DNA from: Hymenolepis diminuta
Taxonomy: Eukaryota > Platyhelminthes > Cestoda > Cyclophyllidea > Hymenolepididae
Assembly (NCBI GenBank): GCA_900708905.1
Contig: CAADRB010000014.1
Span: 2,131,134 to 2,195,133, forward strand
Reading direction: 5' to 3'
DNA length: 64,000 nucleotides
The notes beneath the pieces are model-generated. The model was not told where the DNA came from, searched no databases, and saw nothing but the letters and a program-made list of their open reading frames with translations. Both the position numbers and the translations under genes were made by a program. This document shows, piece by piece, positions 26,501-41,500 of this stretch; positions within the stretch are counted from its first letter, which is position 1, and the number at the start of each line of letters is the position of its first letter.

Positions 26501-29500
26501 TTGATGATAAAATATCACTAAGCACTTCGAGCGAACTATAGTGAGCTTATCAACGTTAGAATAATCCCAGGTCGAATCGTTCTAGTGGTTTTAATATTAT
26601 TGAAAATTACGAGAGACCCAAAAAACTCTAGAGGGAACATGACTTGATTAGATCAAATCTTAGTTGATATGGTTTAGTGTTTGATAAACCATCCAAATTA
26701 ATCAAATGGCCAATAAACCCTGGAATTCCCTAACCTTAATTCACACAGGAAATAGATGATAAATTCTGACATTTGAACGTGGGAACATTAGAACACAGAG
26801 TCGAGAGATTTAGCTAAAAAATGTGTACAGGCTGAATGAAATGATAAAATTTTATATGACTGTGTTGATGGCTTAACTTTATGTTGGTACTTATATTTAT
26901 TCTCTGCTAATTAATCTATTGAAGAATCACTCTATGCATTTAAGAAAATTATTCTCTTGTCATATTCTTTATGAAAATACGCTGATTTTTAGCCATCATA
27001 ACCCTATAACTCCATCTCCTATCTGTCATGTCTAGACGATTTTATCAATACTCCTTTTTTTCTATAAGTGTCCCGTTTCATTTAAAGGTACACTTGCACC
27101 CATACCTCACGCGCGTCCTTGCTCAAGTGATTCATATAAAGCTGCCTTTGCATTGCCTTCACACGCACACCCGTCAATGAACTCCTCGTACGCTTTCGCC
27201 TCAGTTTCTCTCTCTCCCCTTCATCTCACTCTTATTCCCTCAAATCCTCATTGTGGCTTATTCAATACACTTTGGCCTACACAACTCTTTGTGTTTTACT
27301 TTTTGGAATCGTTGTAAACTTTTATGATCTAGTTCTATCTCATTAGTTCCTAACCGATATTGAACCGGTTTACTGTTCCTTAGGTTGGAATGCTTTTCAA
27401 TTATCAAAAAAATTATTTTTGCATTATCATGGGTATAAATAAATCACCCTCTGATAATGTAAACGATACTGTAGTTAAGTAGAATTGAAAGTGGTAAATG
27501 GATTTAAAAAACACGAGTGCATATTTCTTTGTATTTTATTGCTTAAAATAAACAAGGAGGTGGTTAGCGTTGTTAGAATTGGTTTAATTTACTAAGATTA
27601 CTTATAAGAGATTTAAAATACAACTTATATTAGCACAAAAGCTGGTATTTTGATATCGCATAGTATTCTCTATTTCCATGATGCAATTGCCTTTCAGAGA
27701 TTCCCTAAAATAATTAGTCCCACATTAGCATCTATTAATACATCAATAACGTTACTTAGAATTCGTATTATGCATTCTTAATACTATGGTCCCAAGTGTA
27801 CAGACACTAGGCACTGCGATAATATTACAATTGCAGTAAAATAAGCCAGGCTGTTAAAACGGGTTTTGACTGCTTTATGTCTAAGAAACACTTTTAAATC
27901 TATACCTATCAATAAATAAATACAACATGCATAATCTCCTACCTATGATCTTACGTCCAATTCTTATCATGAAATTTCTGGAGCCAGCTCTTTTTCAACT
28001 ATATCTCCTCCCTTTAGTGCCTATCTCCAGAACTTCATCTGCCCTCTGCTTTTTTTCCGTATCCGGTAACCTAGATCATATTAAGCTTCAACTGATGACC
28101 CTCTAGTCCTATTCCGCCACACGCTTGAAGGTTATTTTAATCACAATTTAAGGGGCCGTTTTATTATTATCATGCACGTGATTGGCGGATCGATAAAATC
28201 TAATCCGCGAGACAAAGTCCTAATTTTAACTAGTCTGTCACGTCATTTATTAAACACTATATATTTTATTTTTAATAGGGATCTTAATTGCAACATGGGA
28301 CAGACATGCTATATTTCACTAAATAGGCAACAATTAACCAAAAATATGCAACCTGATTAATGAGGAAATTAAATATGTTAAATACATGTTAACTTACTAC
28401 TTTTTAATGTGTAAAAGATTACAAGGTTTTGAGAAAAACAAATATGACTCAAGTGAGTTTTAGGATTTTACATTAGTTAGTACCGGATACCTTCTCCTGA
28501 TTATAAGGCAAAACAGATACACCGAGATGACTAGAACAACTCATTGATTTAATTAACTGACAAATAAGATCTGAATATTGTGGACATTGAAAATTTCTCC
28601 CAATCTTCTCCTCATCACACACGTCAGTGATGCGAACTAGCTACGATCCCCATCGAGTCCTCTTTGTAAACGATTAAGATTGCTGCAATTTTATAAATTA
28701 TGCTTTCCCTTTTACATTTCAACCCACAAAAAACCAACATTTTGCCACAAAAATGGCAAAACTGGGTTGTTTTGAAAGTTTCAGGAATCATCAGATGCAT
28801 CCATATCCAATGGAGTAGATATTACCAACATATCAATTTCATGCTTCATTTAAATAGAGTTATATAATATTGTATCTACAATATATAACTATGAGTATAT
28901 ATAGATATATATATATATATGAGGATGAAAGCAAATAATAAGGGTAGTAGGTTAATTTGACTTTTAAAAATACATGGTTGAAAATGAAGATAAAAGTGAA
29001 CGGAAAAATATTTTCTAAATATCAAAAGAATTTGACTTTAGCAAAGAAACTGATAGCAAAATCCTCGTATTAGTTAAATTTTCTTCTAAAAGAATGTCGT
29101 CAATTATTTCAGTTGAGGAAATGATAAAATTGCCGGATCACATCTTTAGTCTTAATCTTCAACACGTCCATATCTTCTCTTTTAATAACAAATAGATAAT
29201 AATATTGACTTTTAGATGTAGAAGCTTCCTTTGCGTTAAATAGATAGAAAAATGGGATAGAAAATATTCCTAAATCTCGTCTCATTTTTTACTCTGTCAG
29301 CTTAAAAGGCATCTGAAAAAGGCGTTGCTATTTCAGCATCTTTAAACGCCTTGATTTAAAAGGGCAAATACTAAACAAGATATTTGAAAACTATTACAAA
29401 ATAAGTGCTACTAAGTAGAAGATAACGAATTCTTTACCTTATCTAAAAAAATAATTATTGCTTCTCCAGAAATTACAATATTTTAAGACTATTATCGTTG

Positions 29501-32500
29501 TTTGTGCAAGAGCTAACAACAGTTGTGGAGCGGAACACAAAGAATTGGTTAGACCAAAATGTCTTCAAGGAAGCCACAACGAGGATTGAAGCGAGTACGA
29601 GAGGGAGAGAGAGGAGAGGACCGAGGAACAGAGGGGATGAGAGAGAAGCGTAGGAGCCAGTAATTGACAAGCATGCGTTATGTTTTGAGTGGAAAAACAA
29701 AGACAGTTATATGAGTTACTTGGGTAAGGCCATCCGAGAACATGAGCGCAGATGTACTTTTAAGTGAAACGAGGCCGTCATAGAAAGAGGGAAATTGATA
29801 AGCGCGTGTAGACATGACAGGAGATAAAAGACGTCACTTCGGTCTCGTGTACGAAGAACCGAAATATCGTCACAGAGAATGTGAATAAAGGGTAATTCTG
29901 GAAATATGTAGAGCCATCCTTCACAGTAAAATTCGTCTGTTAAAGGGAGAAAATCATTTCACTGACAGGAAAGTTGGAATAATAGACTTCAATTACCGCG
30001 AATAAAATATTAAATAGATCAATAGTTCCTTAGCGGAATCCATTCAGTGGTTGAAATTCTTTAATGGTTTTTAACTGGCATACAGCCACAGAAGAATATT
30101 TCGTCAAACCTTTCTTGAGGCATTACGTTTTTGTTCATTAACTTCAATACCAGAAATGCTTTTAATAAAGCGAAACTAAGTTTCATCATAAGTTCAATGG
30201 AATTCGATTTCACTCGCTGATATTCACATTACCTAAATATACCGTTTGAAAGTTAAAGGAATAATGCATAGAGGATGCGCGTTCCTGTTTACAAGCCGGT
30301 TACAGAAAAAATACTACTCTTATTCTGCATTTAACATACTGTTATTCATTATCTCAATGATGGTTAGCTGATTTTATACGCTTATACTCCCCCCCCCCCC
30401 TGATCTATTTTCTTTCCTTCTCCTTATTGAGGACTCATTATACGCTTTTCATAACGCCTTTTAATCAGGTATTCATTACTGAATATTAAAAATAATTAAA
30501 TAGACTATCGTTCCATCACATCCTCATCATCATGTATATATCAAATAAGTGTATTCAGTCTATTTACTGAATAGACTTTTGTGCGCACTCATAAAAAATA
30601 CATTGAAACTGATTATTGACGGCGCACACTTCAACCCAATGTAAAATTTTATCAATTTGAGTGACCACTGCAAATAAGATTAGAGATGCACTAAAGTCCA
30701 ACTTAATGCATCTCAAAAATGTATTAAACGATAAGGTATGCTTACGAACTAGATAGAACTAAAGGCGCTTTCATTAAATCAAAATTCTCAGTTTAGCATT
30801 CCAACCGTCGTAAGTCCGGACTGATGATAAGTCTTATTATTAGAACGCTCATTTAAAAGCACAAATTTGCTCTTTCACTCAACGTTCACCGACTAACATT
30901 CAATCAATAACCATTCCTACCTTGTTAATACTTTAAGAAAGGACTCCAATTAAAATAAGCTAGAGCAGGAACTCGAACGGAATGGCAGTCAGTACAAACG
31001 GAACATTAGACTAGTTATCACAATATAATGGTTTGCGAGTATTTCCGTGGTGATTGATCTGCGTGTTAATAACCACTGATCGCATTTGAACAGAATAATA
31101 ATTATAAATAAGATCGTCGGAGTCCTCATCCATAAACAACTTGGTCTTCATCATTAACCAGATCTCTCCCATATTCTCAGGTTCGGCGAGTCGCCGAAAC
31201 TTAATTGGTCAGAAAATAATAAAAACAACCTCATACTATGAGAAAGATTAAGAAATGAAGAACCTTTTAACTATTTAAGCAGGTCCAATAGGGACGTATC
31301 TTCAAGATGATTATAGAGCATAGCTGTTTTGAAGATATTTACCCTCATTCGACTAGATTCTAAGATTCTCGACCCATGAAAGTAAATTAATCTCAGACCT
31401 CGAGGATCTGCTGTCTCGTAATCCTTTATTGGAGCTCAAAACTGGATTTATGATCTAATAAGTATGTAATAAAACCATCATAAACGATTTCATGGAACAA
31501 AATCCGACATTATTTTAGCAATAATGATCTTTAATTCTTAAACATATAGTCTCCATTTTTCAGGAACCGTCTTTAGAATGGGCTTCCCAGACTTTTTCCA
31601 GTTTTTGTCATTACATTAAGTAAAGGCCACTGTCACAAGCCATTTGTTGAAAAGAGCATCTTCTTCCCAAGAAAGTCAAGAACATAATTAAGAGCCACGC
31701 ACATATTTATGGTAAGAGATACTAACTGCTTATGAAAAACAGCTAGTATGTTTGGAATAAATATAAGTATTTACCTCGAATAAATTTAGAAGCTTTTTAT
31801 TAAAACATAAACAAATTACTGCCAATGAAAGTACATCGTATTGAAAAGTAATTTGAAAGCATTTTAAACGGCAAATAGATAATACTACATGGGAACACAT
31901 TGCGTTTGTTTCCTGCGAAGGCCGCATTAAATCTTTAATCAGCTCGAAATTTCTAAATGTCTGCATAATAATAATAATGAAAGAGACATGGTTAATTATA
32001 CACCTTATAGCCCTCACGAATTTTATAACAACACAGGATTAAGCCAACTTTCCCTTATTACTCCAAAGTTTGCCCAGCAACGACCACAATGTTGGTGTAT
32101 TTCAACAATTATGTAAGATTTGTAAATATTTAAAAATTGTTGCTTTAACTTATTTTGGATAAAAAATATTCCGTTCTATCCAACACCTCCCAAGAAAAAG
32201 TTTCCATCATTATGTTGGGTCCACCTAGAATCCGGAACGTTCTGAACTAACGTTTTGTTAATTGCAGGGTTGGATTTCAGGAGTTCCATTATTTCAAAGC
32301 AGTGGAAGACCACAATCATCCAAGATGATATCCACTTTCAACGATTTCGCAGCATACCAGGGACGGAGGTGGTTTCGATGACGCATCCAAGTTCAGCCAT
32401 CATAAGAATACCGAACTCTGATGGTACCTTCTGCTCATATGCCATTGAAATCCAACTAATGACCAGTAACTACCTAAATTCTTGACCACATGGAAATCAC

Positions 32501-35500
32501 CAATAAAAGGATGATTAGTTTAAGTCTGTCAAAGTTTTGGAACTGTTTTACACAATATACTTCTAAAAATCGATTTTCATTTTATTTCTGAAGTTATTTT
32601 CATGATAAATCGATACAAACTGCCCTGTACTATTCATTGATATTTATAAAACTGTTTCACGATACGACTTCTGCTTAAGAATGACCAACGTTAGATAGAG
32701 AAAAATGGTTAAATTATTTCCCGGCCAACTTTTAACGAATTTCATCATCATAAGAATAAATAAGGGCGTTGTTGAGTATTTTCTTCGAAGAGACTATAGA
32801 AACGCTATTAAACTGAAAATGTGGTTAAGTGGCAGACTATAGCTCAGAATACATGAGTTATTTGCAGATGGAAGTGAAGTTTAATATTCAGGAGTTCGAA
32901 AACTTAAGGAAATTAATAAACAAAATAAAATAACAGTTAATTTTGAGGCAGAAACAAGGTCACTGTTATTCATTTCATCATATCTGTATACTGTATAATG
33001 TCCACCCTTTTCAACAAATTATATATTTAATAGATTAAGCAAAGAAATAACAATAAATGTATCATTTTATTGATTACTGATTAACACTTGAGTGCGATGA
33101 AACCTAAGTGATGATTTTTTAAAGAAGTATTTAAAGAAAACTGTGCAATTTAAAATTTAATAATAAAATAAAAAATATCTTCGTGAAAGCAAGATTTATT
33201 TTTCACATCCTTTCGTTTGTGTTGAAGGCAAAACATTAATTTCTCACACCATATAATTACGCTACCGCCAATTTAATTCACTGACAGACATGATTTGTCA
33301 CTGAATCATTCTATTATATAAACTGCAACCTAGAAATTATATGTTGTTAAAAAAATTAAGTACCAAACTGCAGTTTGTGAAGTACATAATTAACAAAAGA
33401 TGTTTTCCAACTTATTTAATCCATTTTTAACCAGAGTTCAAAATATGTACATCTAGATAAAAAATACAAAACAACATACCTTATCAAAGCACTCTTGTGA
33501 GACTTGGCCCGTGGCTGGGTGTCTAATTCGTCGATTGAACTCTCGACCATCCATAACCACTCCATCGGCATGTCCGCTTGACTCAGTTAGAATTCCACAC
33601 TTTGTGGCGATTGATCGCGCAGTCTCCACGTTGTCACCTGTCACCATGCGGACAGTGATACCAGCGTGCTGACATCGTTCAATGGCTAGAGGTACTTCGG
33701 GTCGGACAGGATCTTCTATGCCAACCGCACAGAGGAATGTAAGATCTTTCAACCACAACTCCTCGTTGTCAAAGTTAAGAGGTCTCCCTCGAGCTAGAAG
33801 ACAAAATAAATTGCAGTTAATACTAAGATACCTAGATATCCAATTTTGATACAATGACAAATGTATCAGCCAGTTTAATGAATCTATGTCTTATAAATCA
33901 ATTTTATAATACAGTTTGGTGACGAGAGAACAATTGATTTAGCAAATCCTGGACTTAAAACTAAATGCCTACTGTACTGATCGCACAGACTACTTTGTCT
34001 TACTAAAATAGATTAATTTTCACTACTTAGTACTCAAAATTGTTCATTTTCCCGCACAAAATTAGTGATTTTCCCATTCGGAACTTTTCAATAATTTTAA
34101 AATGATAATATTCGGCACATGTCGCGCAGAAGTATAGCGATTATTAATGTTCACTGCATTTTTGTTTGTGGAATGCAGCCACATTTCAGGTCTACCCTTC
34201 GGGAGCCCCTTTAATGATCAAATCAAATAATGAGATTTACGATAGTGCTAAAAAAATGATATCTCTAGTAGCACTAAACATATCATATTTCCTGTGTCTT
34301 TTCATTTCAGATAGATATAGTTTGTTTTAAGCCTCTGTCACTTCATATTTTCAGTAAGTAGCTGAAAAATTCGGAAACTTTAAGATGACGGTAGATCCTT
34401 TGATTTTTCTGAATATCAAAATGAAACTGATAGAACATCGCTGCTCAATACCATAAAGATTTTGGGGGCGATGTTCGGCGAAACAAGGGAAATTAGCTCT
34501 CGTTTTTCAATATAAGTTGTCATTGAATCAGATTTGTCTTCAATCTGAAGAATACAAATGAATATGATGTTTGGATACTATATCTTTTTGTTCTATTTAC
34601 TGTATATCAGAATATTAGCAATACACGCTTGTTTTCTACTATTTTTAGGTTATTGAAAGCTTATAATATTACAATCTGGGCATATCAAGAGAAATCACAA
34701 AGCGAAATGATTCTGATTTCGTTTCGGCGGCAAAATGTGCATCTTTTAATCTCACTAAGTTGCGCTTCTTTTATAATCAGTCTATTGGGTCAGTATATAT
34801 AAATTATGTATGATCGGTGCTCGTTATCTCTATAAACGCCTATTTAATGGCGTTACGGATACCAATTTGATTAAAACGATACTTTGGTTATATATAATTC
34901 GTCTCTTTCTAGGACTTACGTTTAGTATGTATGGCAACAGAGAGGAGACAGATCCCTTCTATGTAAGATTCTGAGCAAGATTAGTATTTGACCTATAGGA
35001 AACTCAGAAATAGTGCCCAAAGCTGAAAAGTTATTGCTTTGTCTCGGGATTATCAATTCCCAGAGGTTGACAGCTTGACAATTATTCGGAACGTAAATTG
35101 TTATCAATCCGATTGTTTTGATGTTCAAACGATAACGATATGAAAGGGGTTTGTATTCATATTTAAATCCATTCTTTAGTTAAAAGTGCTTCGGAGTAAC
35201 TACATTCGGTCACTTCTTTTAGAGTCTGAGTCAATCGTAGTCAGGCAATATCTAGTGGGCAGATAGATCGTTGCGACAGAAACCAAACTTCCTAGTCTTT
35301 CAATAGCATAGAAGAGTCTTTCCTTACAAAATAGACATAACTAAAAACGCATTCAAAATGAAATATGATTCTCAGTTCAGTGCTATACTGTAAAAAAAGG
35401 ATCGTTGTGCACATTTAGGAATATTAATGCAAACTCTCAGAACAGATAAATTTATCGGGAGAGTAAAACCAACATCTTAATTTATTAAGCTTATAGATAT

Positions 35501-38500
35501 GCCCTAATCATCACGAAACCTATGAGACATAACTTTTGAAACGTTAGAACGAGGCTCATTGAACTGTACACAACAAGTAAAAGTTAGATGAACAACCGGT
35601 TGAATGAGGAACTCAAATGAGATAGCGTTCTTTTAGAGCATCGAGTTTTTTATTTGCTTCTACTCACTCGCCATTCGCCAATTACGGGAAATCCTACTGT
35701 TCCCCTTGTTTTGATGCTTTCCCTGGTTATTTTTTCACTTTTTGTTTTGCCATGGTTATGGTCACACTGGTGGATTGATGCGAAAATTGAGAAGGGAATT
35801 CTTGTACTTAAGTCCCCACTGAAAACATTCGAAAGCGAAATATCCATTAAGCCCTCCTATGTCTCTGTCATCTTCCCTGAATGATAAAAACGCTCATAAT
35901 TTGAGTCATACTTCTTATATCAATTAAGAAATCAATGCTAATACCAAAGACGTACACCCGACATTTTTTCTATGTGAATTTTGCCATTAAGTATTAACAA
36001 TGTCAATGCCACCTCCCAGTGCTTTAACAATATTTCTAATTTAAAGCTGTTTATCTGAACATATTTGTCTAATATTTGAAAATAAATCAGAAGACATCCC
36101 TTAAAAATGTTATTTGTCTGAATTACTTTTACTAGTCTGCGCAACTCAACCGATAGAAGTGGCTAACGCAAATTAAATATGCTACAGAACACGATTTACG
36201 TTTACCTAACATATATGGATCTTCAGACCTACAGTGTACAACACAAACCCTCCCTCTCAAACACGCAAGGATTTTCTCATTGATTAATTATGCGTTTTCG
36301 TGGCTTTACAAGGTACGGGAGAGTATTAGGGTGGATTACATGGGGTTTTCAATGTGTTTTCGACTTAACCTCTGTACTCAGGGGGTTTACAAATGCGCAC
36401 CTGCAGTTGTGAAAGTCGCAAATAAATCCTTCCAGAAGTCAGTTTTACTACCTAAATTTAAAGTTATGACTAAGTTTATGTAATATACCTACCAGTTATT
36501 AACTCGCGGTAGGCAATGGCTATTGTTCGAAGACCCTTTCGAGCCATCGGCTCTACCGAAGAAATGATTGTTGCAGCACGTTTTTCCTCGTCAAACGGAG
36601 TGATTTTTCCATCGCTAGTCACTTGGTGGGAACACCTAAATAAACGGCATTAAAATTAGGTGTGAGAAATATGAAATGCATTTACTAAATAAAAGTTAAG
36701 GACCGTATTAAATAGAAACAGCTATTTATTCAAGATTTATATAATAAAATGAATGTAAAATTCAGTTGATGCCTTCTAAAATCTCTTTTCAGTTGAAATA
36801 TCTATGCTTTTAATCTACTCGAGTGAGAACTCACAATATTTGGATTATAAATCATTTGCTATCTGAACAATGACACAAAGTCACTAATGAGTGGATGGGA
36901 CCTCAGGAGTAAAAGTTAGATAGACAATCGGTTGAATGGAAAGCTCAAATACGGTAGTGTTCTTCTAAAGTACCGAGTTTATTATTTGGTCCTAAACCTA
37001 TGTTTATAGGGTTTGCATTAATATCATGGATAATGGAAAAGGCATGGAATATAATGCAAATACATAGATAATAGACTTGGAGTGCTGAAATACACTGTCT
37101 CCTGCACACCGCGCAGGTACTAGTTGGGGACAGAAAATCAAGAAGACGCGTCTTTAAGTAACTAGTTGTAGGTATGAATTAAAAATTGCATCAGCCACTT
37201 AATCACATCGGAAAGACTCAGTGGAACTAACACAGTCACACCTAGGAGGTTTACCGAGATCATATAGGCCAATCTAGGTAATAACGACAAATGAGAGAAT
37301 TTAGGTTGATTAAAGAAACACCATAGGGAAGCATAGGGGAAATTGTCACAGTGGTATATATCGCTCCGAATAAGTGCGCTGGAAACACGACAAAATATAA
37401 CCTAAGAGGAGTAATCATTAAAATACTTAAATATTTTTGGCTATTATATCAAAATGAAGTGGTCAAAACTCAGTTCAATAAGCAAAGTTATTCCGTGCGA
37501 ATATTTAGACCATGTTACTTCTGACTGTTAACACAGGTAAATCAGACAAGGATATTTGGTGTTTTATAGCTGATAAGCCCTATTCATTTTCCTTTTTATA
37601 TTAACCGGTAAATCATTTACTAATTTCTAAAAATATAAAATAGGATATCTGAGATGATGGTAAAAATTTTGTACTTTTATGCACAAATCCCCCAATCTAT
37701 GCAGATTAGATATGATACAGTAACTGATAGGACGACGGTAAAACAAAACACAAAGCTTTAATGTTTATATTTGAATTAGGGATTATCGGTTCCTACGACT
37801 TGTCTCTAGGTCGCCTATCGGCCTTATCAATACGCTGGTGCACATCGCTGTTGGCAGCTTGACCGATAGTCAGGACAAAAGCTGTTATCTGTCTGGCTAT
37901 GTGTTGACGTCCAAACAACACCAATATGAAGACAACTTATATTCATATATAAAGCCTTTCAGGTCAACAACAACCTAGCGATATTTGGTTGCCAGGCCAA
38001 TCATAGCTGCAGAACATAAGAATTCCTTGGACTGCAGAATAGAAGGGCCTTGTTTTACGAAAAATATCTTTCTAAACACACTTCTCAAACCTTCTTTCGC
38101 AGAGCAAGCAGTAAATTTAAAAAAATTCGTTCGCGAACCTTAACAAAGCATGCATTTTTTGTTCACTGGAAAGTGCCTATGACTAAAATAATAAATTAAA
38201 GTGAGACATATAGAAAACAGTCAAAATTAGTCGTCAAAATGAAACTGATATTGATATATCTAAATAGGGATCAACATGATTGATTGAACATGGGTACTAA
38301 AAGTGATCTGCCTTTAAATGAATAACTTAATCGACAATATTATGGCCCGAAAATTATCTAGAAAATCGAAAAATTCATAATCGAATCCCCAGGCACCACT
38401 TCTTTTCACTGTTTACCTATCAAATCCTTCTTGAGACAAACAGCTTTTTAGGGTATTTAAAAATGCATGACATCGAGACCTAAGATAGCCACACTGTTTT

Positions 38501-41500
38501 TAATTTACATTGCGTTCAAAAAGGAGAAAGAAATAAGGATAAATCCGTCGATCGCGTTCCAATTCAGGTGTGCAGAAGAGGGCTAAAAATAATAAATCGG
38601 TTTTGTGAATAGATTTTTTTATTGCAATGCTAAATATAAGAATAAATATTTATAATGTCCACGTATATTTGCATTAATTTACCATGAATAAGAAAACCGA
38701 AAATACATTCGTAATAGCAAAGGACGTTCTCACTTATTTTGGATTCAAATAATTTTGCGTTCTTATCAATAATCCATATATTGTATGGATTTGTTTTAAA
38801 ATAACCCACCTTTCACTTTGTTCAAATACACATGTACTTCTACTCATTTATCGGCCCAACCAACTTCGATGCAATCATAATGACTAAAGGCTTGAGTCTG
38901 TTCAATCTCGCCATCTATTTTAACTTACTCTAACGGTTCACAGAACTAAATGTTTAAAAGTCAATTCTAAAACATCTTAAATTTCTCTTTACTACCTCAA
39001 ATGACGTGCGTATTAAGCACATTACGACGAATACGTATTCCCATTCCTTAATTTTAGTTTTGATGTCAGTATTCACAGTATAGTTTTAATGTCTACATAT
39101 CCTATATAATTGCAAAAATAGAAAACCCCTATAGTTATTCCTGTTCACTCGTTTTAGCCAAAACTGAACAATCTAATCAATTAATTGAGATAATCCGGTG
39201 TAGTTAATATACCATTCTTGGCTACAAATCAACTTCTATAATAACGATATCTTATGAATTAATATCAATCTATATTCGCATTTATGCTCAAGGTGTATCT
39301 ACAGTAAGTATAATAAGTTATTTCCCTCCAGTTTCCGCAAACAGACATGAGAAAATATAGGATGGATACCTATATAAGCCCTAGCGGGTTTGAACTGAAG
39401 TGAGCCCCACCCCTGAACGCATAGTGGACCAATGATGAAGTCGAACTGGGAGCTCAGTGTGGCCATTGGTTAGATTAAACTCTATGGTTCTCAGCCGCTA
39501 CACCGAAGGTGAGGCTAGGAGGACATAAGAGGGATGGTTCCCACCTCTCATCACTGTAATCTTTATGCTTCTTAGTCCTTACTTCCATTTTTCGTGCCTT
39601 CTACAGACTTTATGCCCTTTCATATTTATTTGCTTTATCTATGCGATGTGCCCTAATAAAGTTCTTTTTAGACCACACAATCTACGCTTACATTAAGAGG
39701 GAACTAAAGATGCACCGATCGATCAGGTCTAAGAAGTCGCACTGAATAGTACAGATCCTGAAATAATAAGGCAAAATGGTGATATCTGACAACGGAACAA
39801 ACCATTCAGTAGGTTAGGGTAATATTTAATAATGAGTATACCGCAATACATATCTTGAAAAGAACAAACAACCGTTTGACATTAATCATTCGCTTCCAAA
39901 TTATGTGCTAAATTCAGTTAATCCAAATTAAAATCGCCATAGCGCGCGTTATAGAGTCAATATTTGGGGTAGACAGACATTCCGCCTACGATTCACATTT
40001 ATTTGCCAAACCACACAAAACACCTTTGCAAATAAATGAACTCGGATTCCTGCAATCACCTGTAATGACATTACATTTCTTCAATGTAACAATCTAACCT
40101 CAGAACGCATTACAGATTTTAGCTCACTTCGAAATAACCATTTCGGCTGCTCCTTTGGTCAGTAGTAAGAGTTTCATTGTCGCACTTTTACCAGAGGCGG
40201 AGCCCACTTCATAGGGATCATCTTTTGGGGCATGAATAATTGTGGACATGGATTTCCGGGTGGAGGAGAAAGTGTAGACTTTTACAAAGTCACATTCGGG
40301 GTATTGATTGCGGAGATCATCATAGTTTCGATCGAAATGATTGAGAAAACCTAACAGAGCACATTCTGTCTTATTACCAACCTGAGTTGGCATGTCACCA
40401 GCAGTTTTTGGGGGCTGAAATTCATAATAAAATTAAGTTTGATCAAATGGTTTAGACAGATCTATTTAAATAATTAAGAGAAATTAATTAAACAGTTCAG
40501 ACTTAGATTGCAGTAATTTGTATAAAGATATCACCGTTATATTAAACTCGCGTAACCACGTGTTATCTTGCTGGTATCTTCATTATTAGATAAAATAAAC
40601 TACCATAAAATACAGCTTATGCCAACTGAAAGTCCTGTGATTTCTTTGGTCTTTCCTAACATCGACTTCCAAGTAATGTCTCTGATTAAATTTTTTTAAC
40701 AACACTCTTTCATATTTTCTTAAGTAAAATTCTTTAGATTAAAAATCACGATAATAATTTTCAAAGCTGGCAATCGAGAGGGGGAGGGTTTCGTTGAGCT
40801 TTTCTGATAAAAATCTCTCTTTTTAACAAATATTAATATCTGTGGTTGACCTTTCTCACGAATTATGATGCGGAAAACATCGAATATAAAAAATAATTTG
40901 ACTAGTTTCATACGGGAAATGTGAGAAAATGGTCTCTACAATTAATTTGTATGATCCAATGGAAAAGTCCTTCAGAAATTCGTCTCACAATGTTCCCATA
41001 ATTATTTCATCTCCTTTATTTCATTATTTTTTTCGGAATTTTTGTTCAATAAATTGAAAAAAATTCCCAAGAAAAACTTCAACTGTCCGGTTAGATTAAC
41101 CTCTCGAGATCAATAAATTTATTTCAGTTTCCTATTCATAAACAAACTTAATAATATTACAAAAATACTCCCCTTAAAATGAATACCTGTAGGAATTTTT
41201 TATTTTATAATGTGTAGTTATTTTAATTAACACAATAATAGAATAAACTGGTACTCTTGTATGTGAAGAGTGTGGTGGTATAAAAACTTTCGAAACGATA
41301 ATTAATACTGTAATTTTCCAATTTTTTATTTAGGAAACCTTATTTGGAAGTTTAAAATGAACTATGATTATTTCAGCCACAACCAGACAGTTCGTTGTAG
41401 TACCTAAAAAGTAAACCACCCACAGTTAACATTTGTGATCTTTACGACCTTCGTATCTGCAACGAAATTACAAAATGGAGGCCAAAATTCACAGGTATGC

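Larger units (their letters stand above)
25237..33479 (-). other. PMCA intron I-J (about 8.2 kb, the longest complete intron)
   Basis: Contains two R2 copies in opposite orientation, one R1 remnant, a poly-C run, a TA microsatellite (28905-28920) and a plus-strand candidate exon at 32268-32485. No mobile-element protein frame seen. Confidence 0.8.
33794..36492 (-). other. PMCA intron H-I (about 2.7 kb)
   Basis: Contains the first copies of the R3 segments (35030-35340 and 35577-35658). A plus-strand open frame at 35654-35884 codes for a hydrophobic peptide without recognisable motif and starts inside the R3 segment, so it is more likely chance or a repeat remnant than a gene. Confidence 0.75.
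36636..40127 (-). other. PMCA intron G-H (about 3.5 kb)
   Basis: Holds R3 segments Y and X again (36909-36990, 37795-38075) and a tRNA-like SINE head near 39.45 kb followed by a pyrimidine-rich stretch ending in AATAAAGTTC. No coding exon seen. Confidence 0.75.

Noticed and set aside
26520..26600. tRNA-like B box (GGTCGAATC) near 26.57 kb
   Set aside because: No convincing A box and no stem structure; a single short motif is not enough.
35654..35884. Plus-strand hydrophobic open frame resembling a small membrane protein
   Set aside because: It starts inside an R3 repeat segment and has no recognisable family, promoter or splice context. Hydrophobic peptides are expected from T-rich DNA.
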